Positions 29,053-37,567 of a stretch of 64,000 bases of DNA are shown piece after piece. The position numbers were made by a program, and so were the translations under genes. The notes beneath the pieces are model-generated. The model was given only the letters and a program-made list of their open reading frames with translations, had not been told where the DNA came from and made no database searches. This DNA comes from an uncultured Pelagibacteraceae bacterium (lineage in GTDB: Bacteria > Pseudomonadota > Alphaproteobacteria > Pelagibacterales > Pelagibacteraceae), in contig CACJLJ010000001.1 of the NCBI GenBank assembly GCA_902594235.1, positions 124,001 through 188,000 of the forward strand. Direction: 5' to 3'. Each line of letters starts with the position of its first letter. The first letter of the stretch is position 1.

Positions 29053-30033
29053 ATGAAAGAAAAGATAATAACAAAAAAAATTCTTAAATGGTACGATTTA
29101 AATAAAAGATCTTTACCCTGGAGAAAAAAAGTTTCTTTAAAAAAAAAACAATATTACACATTAATTAGTGAGTTTATGTTGCAGCAAACCCAAGTTACCA
29201 CTGTTATTCCTTTTTTTAATAGATTTATAAAAAATTTACCCTCTATAGATTCCCTTGCGAAAATAAATGAGAAAAGATTAATAAAACTTTGGGAAGGTCT
29301 TGGATATTATTCTAGAGCGAGAAATCTAAAAAAAACTGCAAAAATTATTATTAAAAATTTTGATGGAAAATTGCCTAACAATTTTGAGGATTTATTGTCT
29401 TTACCTGGTGTTGGAAATTATACTGCAAATGCGATCTTGGCTATCGCATTTAACAAACCAAATATTCCATTAGATGGAAATATCGAAAGAGTTTTAAAAA
29501 GATATCTTTATTTAAAAAAAAAAAAAGAAATTCAAAAAGATAATCTTCTTCAAAAAAAAACTATATTTGGAACTACTTTGAGATCTAGTGATTACGCTCA
29601 AGCATTAATGGAATTAGGGGCTTTAATATGTAAACCAAATAATCCAATATGTAATCAGTGTCCGATCAGGAAAAATTGTAGATCTTTTAGAAAGAAAGAT
29701 TTTACTTTAACTAAAAACATAAAAAAAAATAAAGACAAATATTTTATCCTTAAAGTTTACAAAAAAGATCAAAGATATTTATTAATTAAAAATACTAAAT
29801 TTAATTTTTTAAAAAATTTATCTATCTTTCCTATGAAAGAATTATCTAATCCTAAAAATTTTAATGAAAATTTGAATTTTAAGATGTCTAACATGAATAT
29901 GAATATAAAAATTCAATATTCAAAAGATAATCAAAAATTTTCATCAGCTTATTGGTTTGATAGAAAAAAGTTGGACAGTTATATGTTACCCTCATTTACA
30001 AAAAAAGTTGTTCAATATTTAGAGAAAAATTAA
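29053..30033 (+). CDS. mutY: A/G-specific adenine DNA glycosylase
   Basis: Removes adenine mispaired with 8-oxoguanine or G. The start at 29053 aligns with E. coli MutY; an upstream in-frame ATG would read back through dciA. EFMLQQTQVTTV carries the catalytic Glu, and LPGVGNYTANAI is the helix-hairpin-helix. The catalytic Asp is in PLDGNIERV. The Fe-S loop has C-x6-C-x2-C-x5-C (CKPNNPICNQCPIRKNC). A reduced MutT-like C-terminal domain follows from about residue 225. The coding sequence contains an A13 run at 29514-29526 and an A9 run at 29552-29560. Confidence 0.95.
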   Translation: MKEKIITKKILKWYDLNKRSLPWRKKVSLKKKQYYTLISEFMLQQTQVTTVIPFFNRFIKNLPSIDSLAKINEKRLIKLWEGLGYYSRARNLKKTAKIIIKNFDGKLPNNFEDLLSLPGVGNYTANAILAIAFNKPNIPLDGNIERVLKRYLYLKKKKEIQKDNLLQKKTIFGTTLRSSDYAQALMELGALICKPNNPICNQCPIRKNCRSFRKKDFTLTKNIKKNKDKYFILKVYKKDQRYLLIKNTKFNFLKNLSIFPMKELSNPKNFNENLNFKMSNMNMNIKIQYSKDNQKFSSAYWFDRKKLDSYMLPSFTKKVVQYLEKN

Positions 30034-31172
30034 TGAAAAAGATTGGCATTATTGGAGCTGGTATTTCAGGACTATTTATTGCTAATTTATTTAAAAGAAA
30101 TTCAAATTATCAAATTACAGTTTTTGAAAAAAACCATGCGATTGATTTAGATGAAGGTTATGGAATTCAGTTATCAGTAAATAGTGTGAAGCTTTTGAAT
30201 CACATTGGATTTGACAAATTTAAAGATGATAAAAAGTTTAATCCAGATAAAATAAATTTCTATTCTATTAAAAGCTCTAATAAGATATGTGATTTGGATA
30301 TTTCAGAATTTAATTCGCAAGAATGTAAATATACAACTTTGAAAAGGTCTGACCTAGTTAATTTTTTAATGATGGGTTTAGAGGAGTCAATTAAAACCAA
30401 TCATAATATTTCGAAGATAGATCAAGAAAATAAAAAAATTAAACTTGATTTTGAAAACAATGAAATTTTTGAATGTGATTATTTGATAATATCAGATGGA
30501 GTTTTTTCAAAAAGCAAAAGTCTTATCTCAAATAATCAAACTCAACCAAGGTTTAATAAAATGTTGGCTATAAGAGGTGCGATACCTAATTCACAAAAAA
30601 TTGATCGTAAGAATATTTCGTTGTTTTTAGGTCCTGATTTTCATCAGGTAATTTATCCTGTAAATCCTAGTGGAGATTTAAATTTTATAGCGATATTAAA
30701 ATATAACCTTTCAATTAATGAACAAAAAAACCATTTGTTATTCAATGATGATAATTTTATCAAAAAAATTTTAGATGATATTCCATTAGAGATGAGAGAA
30801 TTTCTAAATGAAATTAAGCAATTAAAAATATTCCCAGTATTTATTAGCAATAATTTTTTAAAATTAAAAAATGATAATGTTCATTTTATAGGTGACGCCC
30901 TTTTTGCTTTTCCTCCATCATTTGCCCAGGGCGCATCACAGTCAATAGAGAGTGCCTACGAATTATTTAAAAATATTGAAAACAAAACAGAAAATATTTA
31001 TCTTAAAAATAGAGTTAGTAAAATTAGAATGGTTAATAACAGATCAAAATTTAATCAATTTGCATTCCATTTATCTAATCCTTTAACTACATTTTTAAGA
31101 AATATTATCTTGAAAAAATTGGTTAAAAATAAAATGTTTTTAGAAAGCTATCTTGGTAAAATTTATAGATAA
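30033..31172 (+). CDS. FAD-dependent aromatic-ring hydroxylase-like monooxygenase
   Basis: Flavoprotein of the PHBH/UbiH superfamily. The FAD Rossmann motif GIIGAGISGLFIANLF is at residues 4-19. The middle motif is DYLIISDGVFSKSKS near 149. The FAD-ribityl motif HFIGDALFAFPPSFAQGAS is near 285. The length of 379 aa is typical. The substrate is not evident: a ubiquinone-ring hydroxylase or a salicylate/kynurenine-type enzyme is possible. It follows mutY with a one-base overlap. Its 3' end overlaps ccrM by ten bases on the opposite strand. Confidence 0.8.
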   Translation: MKKIGIIGAGISGLFIANLFKRNSNYQITVFEKNHAIDLDEGYGIQLSVNSVKLLNHIGFDKFKDDKKFNPDKINFYSIKSSNKICDLDISEFNSQECKYTTLKRSDLVNFLMMGLEESIKTNHNISKIDQENKKIKLDFENNEIFECDYLIISDGVFSKSKSLISNNQTQPRFNKMLAIRGAIPNSQKIDRKNISLFLGPDFHQVIYPVNPSGDLNFIAILKYNLSINEQKNHLLFNDDNFIKKILDDIPLEMREFLNEIKQLKIFPVFISNNFLKLKNDNVHFIGDALFAFPPSFAQGASQSIESAYELFKNIENKTENIYLKNRVSKIRMVNNRSKFNQFAFHLSNPLTTFLRNIILKKLVKNKMFLESYLGKIYR

Positions 31173-32242
31173 CTTTTATCAACAAGGAATTTTTGTCTTA
31201 AATTATCTATTGGCACAAAAGAACTGCCTAGTTTAAAATGCCAATAAGTCCATCCGTTACAGCTATCAGCACCTAAAATTGTAGCTGCTACTTTATGAAT
31301 TGAGCCTTCAGTTTGGGCATGTTTAATACTGCCGTCAGCCATTATTTTTGCACTAATTTTCCTCTTATTATCAAAAATAGTGGTACCAGGTTTAATAATT
31401 CCTAATTCAACTAATGAGCCAAAAGGTATTCGTGGTTTTGATCTATTGTTCTTAAGTGTATCTAAATAATGATCCTCTATAGGTTTTGTTTTCTGTAATC
31501 TTTGTTCTGCAGCTTTGAAATAGTTTTTTTCTTTTTCAACTCCGTAATAATTTCTACCCAGTTTTTTTGCAACTGTTGCCGTTGTTCCTGATCCTAAAAA
31601 AGGATCTAAAATTAAATCGTTTTTATTTGAAGTTGCTAATAAAATTCGGTGAAGTAAAGCCTCTGGTTTTTGGGTAGAATGCACTTTTTTACCGTTCTTT
31701 TTTAGTCTTTCAGAACCATTACAAATTGGCAAATCCCAGTTAGATCTCATCTGAAGATCGTCATTTAAACACTTTAAGGATTGATAATTAAAAGTGTACT
31801 TTGATTTTTCGGACTTAGATGCCCAAATTAAAGTTTCATGGGCGTTCGTAAAACGTGTTCCTCTAAAATTTGGCATGGGATTTTTTTTATTCCAAATGAC
31901 GTCATTTAAAATCCAAAAACCCAAATTTTGAATAGCTGTACCAACTCTAAAAATATTGTGATAACTACCAATTACCCAGATAGCTCCATTTTTTTTTAAA
32001 ATTCTTTTACATTCACTTAACCATGAATAAGTAAAGTCATCGTACTTTTTAAAATTTTCAAATTTATCCCATTTATCTTTTACAGCACTAACCTTAGATC
32101 TATCAGGTCTTGTTAATTCACTTTTAAGTTGTAAGTTGTATGGAGGGTCAGCAAAAATTAAATCAAAAGTTTCATCAGGAATTTTTTTTAGTTCATCTAA
32201 AATATCACCATTAACTAATTTATTTTTAAAATCAAAATTCAT
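31163..32242 (-). CDS. ccrM: Cell-cycle DNA adenine methyltransferase CcrM (GANTC)
   Basis: Orphan beta-class N6-adenine methyltransferase that methylates GANTC. The catalytic DPPY (in LIFADPPYNLQL) is at residues 32-35. WVIGSYHNIFRVG, ILNDVIWNKKNPMPNFRGTRF and the SAM motif LDPFLGSGTTATVAKKLGR follow. The C-terminal CcrM-specific domain is present, with IPFGSLVELGIIKPG and NGWTYWHFKLG, so it is CcrM rather than a restriction-linked enzyme. I start at MNFDFKN, which matches Caulobacter CcrM. A TTG 42 bases upstream coincides with the likely -35 box. No restriction gene is nearby. Confidence 0.95.
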   Translation of the reverse strand: MNFDFKNKLVNGDILDELKKIPDETFDLIFADPPYNLQLKSELTRPDRSKVSAVKDKWDKFENFKKYDDFTYSWLSECKRILKKNGAIWVIGSYHNIFRVGTAIQNLGFWILNDVIWNKKNPMPNFRGTRFTNAHETLIWASKSEKSKYTFNYQSLKCLNDDLQMRSNWDLPICNGSERLKKNGKKVHSTQKPEALLHRILLATSNKNDLILDPFLGSGTTATVAKKLGRNYYGVEKEKNYFKAAEQRLQKTKPIEDHYLDTLKNNRSKPRIPFGSLVELGIIKPGTTIFDNKRKISAKIMADGSIKHAQTEGSIHKVAATILGADSCNGWTYWHFKLGSSFVPIDNLRQKFLVDKSYL

Positions 32243-32255
32243 TTTATAAAAATAA

Positions 32256-32284
32256 ATTAGACTCCAAAAAGATTCTTGGGTCAA
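32256..32284 (-). promoter_or_regulatory. Candidate ccrM promoter containing two GANTC sites
   Basis: On the minus strand TTGACC (32279-32284) is followed by a 17-base spacer and TCTAAT (32256-32261). The -10 box ends 13 bases before the ccrM ATG, implying a very short leader. Two GANTC sites lie inside it: GAATC at 32271-32275 in the spacer, and GAGTC at 32260-32264 overlapping the -10. Methylation of these by CcrM could directly tune its own promoter. The boxes are read by eye. Confidence 0.5.
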
Positions 32285-32361
32285 CTGAGGATTGAATTAT
32301 TTGTACTGTAATTGTGTAGTTTTCTTTAAAGACAACAAGATATTGTGTTTCTACGTGAAAC

Positions 32362-32922
32362 CTATTTAATTTTGCTAATAGGGGAAAAAGTTTTCCTATG
32401 GTGGGATGTAATTCCTAAACTCTTTATTGCTTTTAAATGTTGTTTAGTTCCATAACCATAATTTTTATCCCAATTGTATCCTTTAAATTTTTTACTTAAA
32501 TCTGAAATATTTTTATCACGTGTGACTTTTGCAATAATTGATGCAGCAGAAATAGTTGGTATTTTTTGATCACCTTTGATTACTGAATTTAGCTTATAAT
32601 TTTTGATTTCTGGTAATTTGTTCCCATCTATAAGAACTAGGGTTGGCTTTTTTTTAAGTTTGATAATAGCTCTTTTCATAGCAAGCAAGCTTGCTTGCAA
32701 AATATTGACTTTTTCGATTTCTTTTACAGACGCTTTTCCTATAGCCCATATAGAGTTTTTTTTTATATATTTTGCTAAAATTTCTCTTTTTGATTTTGAT
32801 AGCTTCTTTGAATCCTTTAATATTTTTTTATTTATAGATTTATTTAATATTACTGCTGCAGCATAGACAGGACCTATTAAGCTTCCACGACCTACCTCAT
32901 CTACTCCAGCAATTGTTTTCAT
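32362..32922 (-). CDS. rnhB: Ribonuclease HII
   Basis: Cleaves RNA in hybrids and at single embedded ribonucleotides. The catalytic DEVGRGSL pair is at residues 6-13, and a further Asp is in TLVLIDGNKLP near 96-106. AASIIAKVTRDK near 124-135 is also conserved. At 186 aa it is a compact family member. Its start shares one base with the udg stop, and 119 bases lie between it and ccrM. The rnhB-ccrM adjacency is seen in other alphaproteobacteria. Confidence 0.95.
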   Translation of the reverse strand: MKTIAGVDEVGRGSLIGPVYAAAVILNKSINKKILKDSKKLSKSKREILAKYIKKNSIWAIGKASVKEIEKVNILQASLLAMKRAIIKLKKKPTLVLIDGNKLPEIKNYKLNSVIKGDQKIPTISAASIIAKVTRDKNISDLSKKFKGYNWDKNYGYGTKQHLKAIKSLGITSHHRKTFSPISKIK

Positions 32923-33641
32923 TAAATTTTAATATCTAAATCTTGTATTTTTTGCCTTATTTTCTTTAAATCTTCCCACGAGTATTTTTTATTTTCAGGA
33001 AATCGAATTAAATATGAGGGACTAAATGTTATCATAATAGGGTAAGTTTTATTTTCTAAAATTATCTCTTTCCAATTTCCTCTTTCATTTGAAATTTTAT
33101 TATTTAATCCCGTTACAGCTTCCATCGCAGTACCTCCCATTAATATTAAAATTTTTGGATTTATTATTGAAATATGCTCTTTTAAAAAAATTGAATATCT
33201 TTTAATTTCAAGTGAAGTTGGTTTTCTATCTTCAGGAGGTCTGAAATTTACAGAATAAGATACGTAAACATTTTCTAATTTAATCTTTATTGCTAGTAAC
33301 ATTTTTTTTAAAAGCTGACCAACATCACCCCTATAAGCTAAACCAGATTCGTCTTCTTCTTTACCTGGAGCTTCACCAATTATCATTATAGGACTATTAG
33401 CGTTACCATCTCCAAGTATTAAGTTTTTTGAATTATCTCTTAAATTACAATTCTCAATTGAATTTATCTTACTTTTCAATTCAGATAATTTTTCAGCCTT
33501 TTTAAGTATTTCTTGCGCATCATTACCTTTGGCAGCATTAAATCTATCTAATGGTTTTTTGTTAAATGTGAAGTCTGGCTCAAAAGTATCAATTAATTCC
33601 TGCTTATATTTGGCATTTTGATTTAATTCTTTTTTAGTCAT
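32922..33641 (-). CDS. Uracil-DNA glycosylase superfamily protein (type 4-like, most cluster cysteines absent)
   Basis: Likely removes uracil from DNA. Motif 1 GEAPGKEEDESG is at residues 89-100, and the RPPEDRKP loop is near 133-140. The final motif is the segment TFSPSYLIRFPEN near 203-215. The layout is type 4. In that type four cysteines hold a 4Fe-4S cluster; here the chain has just one Cys, at 65 (ENCNLRD). The later pair positions read as Phe (NFRPP) and Tyr. A long N-terminal extension (about 1-60) is present. The length is 239 aa. It may have lost the cluster or belong to a cluster-free subgroup. Confidence 0.78.
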   Translation of the reverse strand: MTKKELNQNAKYKQELIDTFEPDFTFNKKPLDRFNAAKGNDAQEILKKAEKLSELKSKINSIENCNLRDNSKNLILGDGNANSPIMIIGEAPGKEEDESGLAYRGDVGQLLKKMLLAIKIKLENVYVSYSVNFRPPEDRKPTSLEIKRYSIFLKEHISIINPKILILMGGTAMEAVTGLNNKISNERGNWKEIILENKTYPIMITFSPSYLIRFPENKKYSWEDLKKIRQKIQDLDIKI

Positions 33642-33652
33642 AAAATGTAATT

Positions 33653-35338
33653 ATGCTTAATAAAATTATTAAAATTTCTATTATTTTATTATTACTTTAT
33701 CAACCTCATTTGTATTCTAAAAGCATAAGTTTTGATAATTTTGATTCAAAAGATTTATCCAATTATTTTTCAGGAATAGTGGCATCTGAAAATCAAAATA
33801 ATTCAGAGGCGCTTAAATTTTTTAATTCTTCAAAAGTTCTGATGAATCAGCATAGTCCTTACTTGCAAAATTATATTACAAGTTTAGTTTTAGAGAACAA
33901 GGTTTCACAAGCAATCAATATTATTAAAATAAATAAGAACAAAGATAATACAAATTTTTTAGCAGCATATTTATTACTTATCTTAGATAACTTAAAAAAA
34001 AATAATATTGATAAAGCATATGAAAATTTAAATGAAGCTTTTAAATTTGTAAATCAGGATAGGTTTAATTTAGCAATTTTAGAGACTTTAAAACAATACG
34101 TTCTAGTTTTTAGAGATAAAAAAATAAAAGATCAGACAAAAAATTACGGTAATTTAACTTTTATTGCTGAGACATTTCAAAGATGTTACTTGGATGACCC
34201 AAAGACAAAAAGTTATTTTTTAAATTTAATTAATAAAAATGAAGCAGATTATACAAGATATGTATATTTTTATCTAAGTTACTTAACTCAAAAAAAAAAT
34301 TTTAAGGAGGCTAAAGAAGTTGCCTCTACCATTAATTATATTAGTTCAACATTGTTGCTATCGCAGGGAAAAAATTGGATTAAAAATGAAAATTTTGGTC
34401 AATTTCAAAAAGTATTTAGCTGTCAAAATCACAACCATATAATCAGTGAATTTTTATTTTTAATTTCAAATTTATATTCCTCCCAAGATGATTTTGAAAG
34501 TTCGAATTTTTATTTATATTTATCAAATTTTTTAAATCCCAAATTTATATATAATTTATCTCTAGCAGCTGAAAATTATTTTTTGAATGAAAATTATATA
34601 AAATCAAAAAAAATTCTTTTTAACTTCAAAAAAAATGATGTTTTTTATTACTGGTATCGAATTAAAAAAGAAACACAAATTATTGCAAAAGAAAAAAGTG
34701 TAGAAAAATCTTTAAATTTTATGATTTCTGAATTTAATAAATTAAAACATTCAAATAACAAATTTATTTATGATATTGCAAATTTTTACAAAAATTCAAA
34801 GGATTACGAAACAGCAATTAAATATTACACTCAAGTAATAAATAATATAGATAATAATTTAGAAATAAAATCGGATATTCTTTACAGACGTGGGGGTAGT
34901 TATGAAAGAAAGGGTGATTATCATAATGCTGATAAAGATCTATTAGAATCTTTATCTATCAATCCTGATGACGCATATGTTTTAAATTATTTAGCTTACT
35001 CTTGGTTGGAAAGAGATTATAAAATTGATGAAGCTCTGCAAATGTTAGAAGTTGCTTATGCTTCAGAAAGTGACGATCCTTATATTATCGACTCTATAGG
35101 TTGGGCTTATTATTTAGTTGCAGATTATCAAAAAGCTGAAAAATTTCTGATAAGAGCAGTAGAACTTATGCCAGATGATCCAATTGTGAATGATCATTAT
35201 GGAGATATTTTATGGAAACTTAATCAAAAAATTCAAGCGAGATATTTTTGGAAAAATGCTCTCGGGATGAAAGATATTGAAAAAGATATGGTTAAAAAAA
35301 TAAAAATTAAATTACTTAAAGGTCTTGAAAGTTCTTAA
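33653..35338 (+). CDS. Exported tetratricopeptide repeat protein
   Basis: An N-terminal signal peptide or lipidless leader covers about residues 1-22 (KIIKISIILLLLYQPHLYS). The mature part is alpha-helical with several TPR units. The clearest are in the last 180 residues: ILYRRGGSYERKGDYHNADKDLLESL, DSIGWAYYLVADYQKAEKFL, and NDHYGDILWKL. The full length is 561 aa. Such genes stand upstream of ispE in many alphaproteobacteria. The specific role is unknown; envelope assembly or a scaffold is plausible. Its stop overlaps the ispE start by one base. Confidence 0.83.
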   Translation: MLNKIIKISIILLLLYQPHLYSKSISFDNFDSKDLSNYFSGIVASENQNNSEALKFFNSSKVLMNQHSPYLQNYITSLVLENKVSQAINIIKINKNKDNTNFLAAYLLLILDNLKKNNIDKAYENLNEAFKFVNQDRFNLAILETLKQYVLVFRDKKIKDQTKNYGNLTFIAETFQRCYLDDPKTKSYFLNLINKNEADYTRYVYFYLSYLTQKKNFKEAKEVASTINYISSTLLLSQGKNWIKNENFGQFQKVFSCQNHNHIISEFLFLISNLYSSQDDFESSNFYLYLSNFLNPKFIYNLSLAAENYFLNENYIKSKKILFNFKKNDVFYYWYRIKKETQIIAKEKSVEKSLNFMISEFNKLKHSNNKFIYDIANFYKNSKDYETAIKYYTQVINNIDNNLEIKSDILYRRGGSYERKGDYHNADKDLLESLSINPDDAYVLNYLAYSWLERDYKIDEALQMLEVAYASESDDPYIIDSIGWAYYLVADYQKAEKFLIRAVELMPDDPIVNDHYGDILWKLNQKIQARYFWKNALGMKDIEKDMVKKIKIKLLKGLESS

Positions 35339-36183
35339 TGATGAATTTAAGCAAAATTAAATCATATGCCAAAATTAATTTAGCTTTAAATATAATTGGT
35401 AAATCAAATAAATTACACAAAATTGAGAGTTTGATTGCTTTTATTAATCTTCATGATCATATTTTAATCAAAAAGATAAAATCAAAAAAACATAAGATTA
35501 TTTTTGACGGAAAGTTTTCAAGAAATATTACCTCAAATAATACTGTTACAAAGTTACTTAAAAAACTTGATCAAAAAAAATTAATTAATCAAAAATTTTA
35601 CATAAAAATAACAAAAAATATTCCGCAAAAAGCAGGTTTAGGTGGAGGATCTATGAATGCCGCAAATATTTTAAAATATTTCGTAGAAAAAAAAATAATT
35701 AAAGTTGATAATGAACAAATTAGGGAAATTACAAGCTTTATAGGTTCTGATGTTAATCTGGGGCTTGATACGAAAAATTCTATTTTAACATCAAAAAATA
35801 AAATTAAAAGATTTAGAAATTGTAGAAGATTATTTACGCTTATTGTAAAACCTAATTTTGGGTGTTCAACAAAAGATATGTATTCTCAAGTTAAGAAATT
35901 TGATAGGGCAATCTTGAAAAAACCAAGTAAAAAGATGTTTGAATTAAATTTCCTAAAAAAAATGAAAAATTCTTTGGAAGAGATTGCTTTTGAGAAATAC
36001 TCAAGTTTGAAAAAAATCAAATCATATTTAAATAATTTAGAAAATCCAATTTTTGTTAGAATGACAGGATCAGGATCTGCATTAGTTTCCTACTATTATT
36101 CAAAAAAACAATGTGATAAAGCACAGAAAAAGTTTATTAAAGATTATAAAAAATACTGGTGTATCAGTTCAAAAACTATATAA
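35338..36183 (+). CDS. ispE: 4-diphosphocytidyl-2-C-methyl-D-erythritol kinase
   Basis: GHMP kinase of the methylerythritol phosphate pathway, upstream of IspH in the same route. SYAKINLALNIIG at the N-terminus and the ATP loop PQKAGLGGGSMNAAN near residues 96-110 are diagnostic. The C-terminal MTGSGSALVSYY motif is near 241-252. The length of 281 aa is normal. Two ATG codons stand in tandem at the start; either could serve. It overlaps the TPR gene by one base and precedes tRNA-Gln by 32 bases. Confidence 0.94.
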   Translation: MMNLSKIKSYAKINLALNIIGKSNKLHKIESLIAFINLHDHILIKKIKSKKHKIIFDGKFSRNITSNNTVTKLLKKLDQKKLINQKFYIKITKNIPQKAGLGGGSMNAANILKYFVEKKIIKVDNEQIREITSFIGSDVNLGLDTKNSILTSKNKIKRFRNCRRLFTLIVKPNFGCSTKDMYSQVKKFDRAILKKPSKKMFELNFLKKMKNSLEEIAFEKYSSLKKIKSYLNNLENPIFVRMTGSGSALVSYYYSKKQCDKAQKKFIKDYKKYWCISSKTI

Positions 36184-36215
36184 ATTTTATTTTTTGTGTT
36201 ATACGAATTTAATAT

Positions 36216-36289
36216 TGGGGCGTAGCCAAGCGGTAAGGCACGGGTTTTTGGTACCTGCATCCTAGGTTCGAATCCTAGCGCCCCAGCCA
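36216..36289 (+). tRNA. tRNA-Gln (anticodon TTG)
   Basis: A 74-base cloverleaf with encoded CCA. The acceptor stem pairs TGGGGCG (36216-36222) with CGCCCCA (36279-36285), the discriminator is G36286, and CCA is 36287-36289. The anticodon stem CGGGT/ACCTG encloses TTTTGGT, putting TTG at 36248-36250. The T arm is CTAGG-TTCGAAT-CCTAG and the D arm GCC/GGC. It lies three bases before the gene for the CCA-adding enzyme. Confidence 0.96.
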
Positions 36290-36292
36290 AAT

Positions 36293-37567
36293 ATGAAAAA
36301 TTTATTAGATATATTATTTTTAAGAAGCAATAATTTAGATAAGATTAGTAAAAATTTAAAAGGAATTTCTGCCAACACACCAATTTTAAAAATATTTCAA
36401 GCTATTAGTTCCTTCTCATCTTCAAGCGAAATCAGATATGTAGGAGGTTGTGTTAGAAAAGCAATTAATAATGAAATGGTAGATGATATTGATTTAGCTA
36501 CCAACTTAGAGCCCAAAGAGATTTGCGAGGCATTGAAAAGAAATAAAATTAATTTTCACGAAACAGGTATTGAACATGGAACAATTACTGCCTTAATTGA
36601 AAATTATAAGTTTGAAATTACGTCTTTGAGAGAAGATATTTCTACAGATGGAAGACATGCTAAAGTAATTTTCACAAAAGATTGGAAAAAAGATGCTTCA
36701 AGAAGAGATTTTACAATAAATTCAATTTATTCGGATACAGAAGGTAATTTATTTGATCCATATAATGGGAAAAAGGATTTGAATAATGGAGAAATCAAAT
36801 TTATTGGAGATCCTGAAAAAAGAATTAAAGAGGATTATCTAAGAATATTAAGATACGTAAGATTTTTTTTGAGTTACTCCAATAAAAAACATGATCCCAA
36901 AATAATCAAACTTCTAAAAATGAATCTTGATGGTATTTCCAAATTATCAAAAGAGAGACAAATTGATGAGCTAAAGAAATTATTAAAAGCAAATGTAATC
37001 AAAAATTTATTAAAAGATAAATTTTGCTTAGAAATTTTAGAAATTATATTTCCTCAATTAAGGAATTTTAAAATTTTTACAAAACTTAATTCTTATACTA
37101 ATAAGATGCTTCCAAAATTAGATTTTATTTTTTTAATTTCTTTATTGATTATTGATGAAACAGATAATACGGATTACTTTTTGTACAAGTTTAATATTTC
37201 TAAAAAGGACCAAAAAAGAGTTAAAAACATTCAAGAATTCTATAAAAATAAAATATTTCCAAAGGCATTTGATGAAAAAAATTTAAACAAAATCTTGTAT
37301 TATAAGGGGAAAGAAGCGGTAATCGATATTTTAAATTTTAGAATATTTAAATCCAATAAGTATGAAAACAATTTAATTGATTTAATTGACATTTATAAAA
37401 ATAAAAGCGCACCCATGATGCCAGTTAAAGCAGAAATTATAATGAAAAAATTTAAAATGTCAGAGGGCAAGGTTCTTGGTGATAAACTAAAGATTATTGA
37501 AGATGAGTGGGTAAGAAATAATTTTCAAATTTCTGATAAACAAGTTGAAAATATAATCAACGATTAA
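36293..37567 (+). CDS. cca: CCA tRNA nucleotidyltransferase / poly(A) polymerase family
   Basis: Adds or repairs CCA at tRNA 3' ends. The class II nucleotidyltransferase head has YVGGCVRKAINNEMVDDIDLA near residues 54-74, with the metal-binding DID. The RRDFTINSIY motif near 141-150 and the Arg-rich ILRYVRFF helix follow. At 424 aa it is the usual alphaproteobacterial size. The poly(A) polymerase alternative cannot be excluded by sequence alone. It starts three bases after tRNA-Gln and may be cotranscribed with it. The stop interlocks with greA in a shared TTAA. Confidence 0.92.
   Translation: MKNLLDILFLRSNNLDKISKNLKGISANTPILKIFQAISSFSSSSEIRYVGGCVRKAINNEMVDDIDLATNLEPKEICEALKRNKINFHETGIEHGTITALIENYKFEITSLREDISTDGRHAKVIFTKDWKKDASRRDFTINSIYSDTEGNLFDPYNGKKDLNNGEIKFIGDPEKRIKEDYLRILRYVRFFLSYSNKKHDPKIIKLLKMNLDGISKLSKERQIDELKKLLKANVIKNLLKDKFCLEILEIIFPQLRNFKIFTKLNSYTNKMLPKLDFIFLISLLIIDETDNTDYFLYKFNISKKDQKRVKNIQEFYKNKIFPKAFDEKNLNKILYYKGKEAVIDILNFRIFKSNKYENNLIDLIDIYKNKSAPMMPVKAEIIMKKFKMSEGKVLGDKLKIIEDEWVRNNFQISDKQVENIIND

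Noticed and set aside
32243-32284. Upstream TTG start for ccrM adding 14 residues
   Set aside because: The extra residues do not match CcrM homologues, and the TTG coincides with the likely -35 box.
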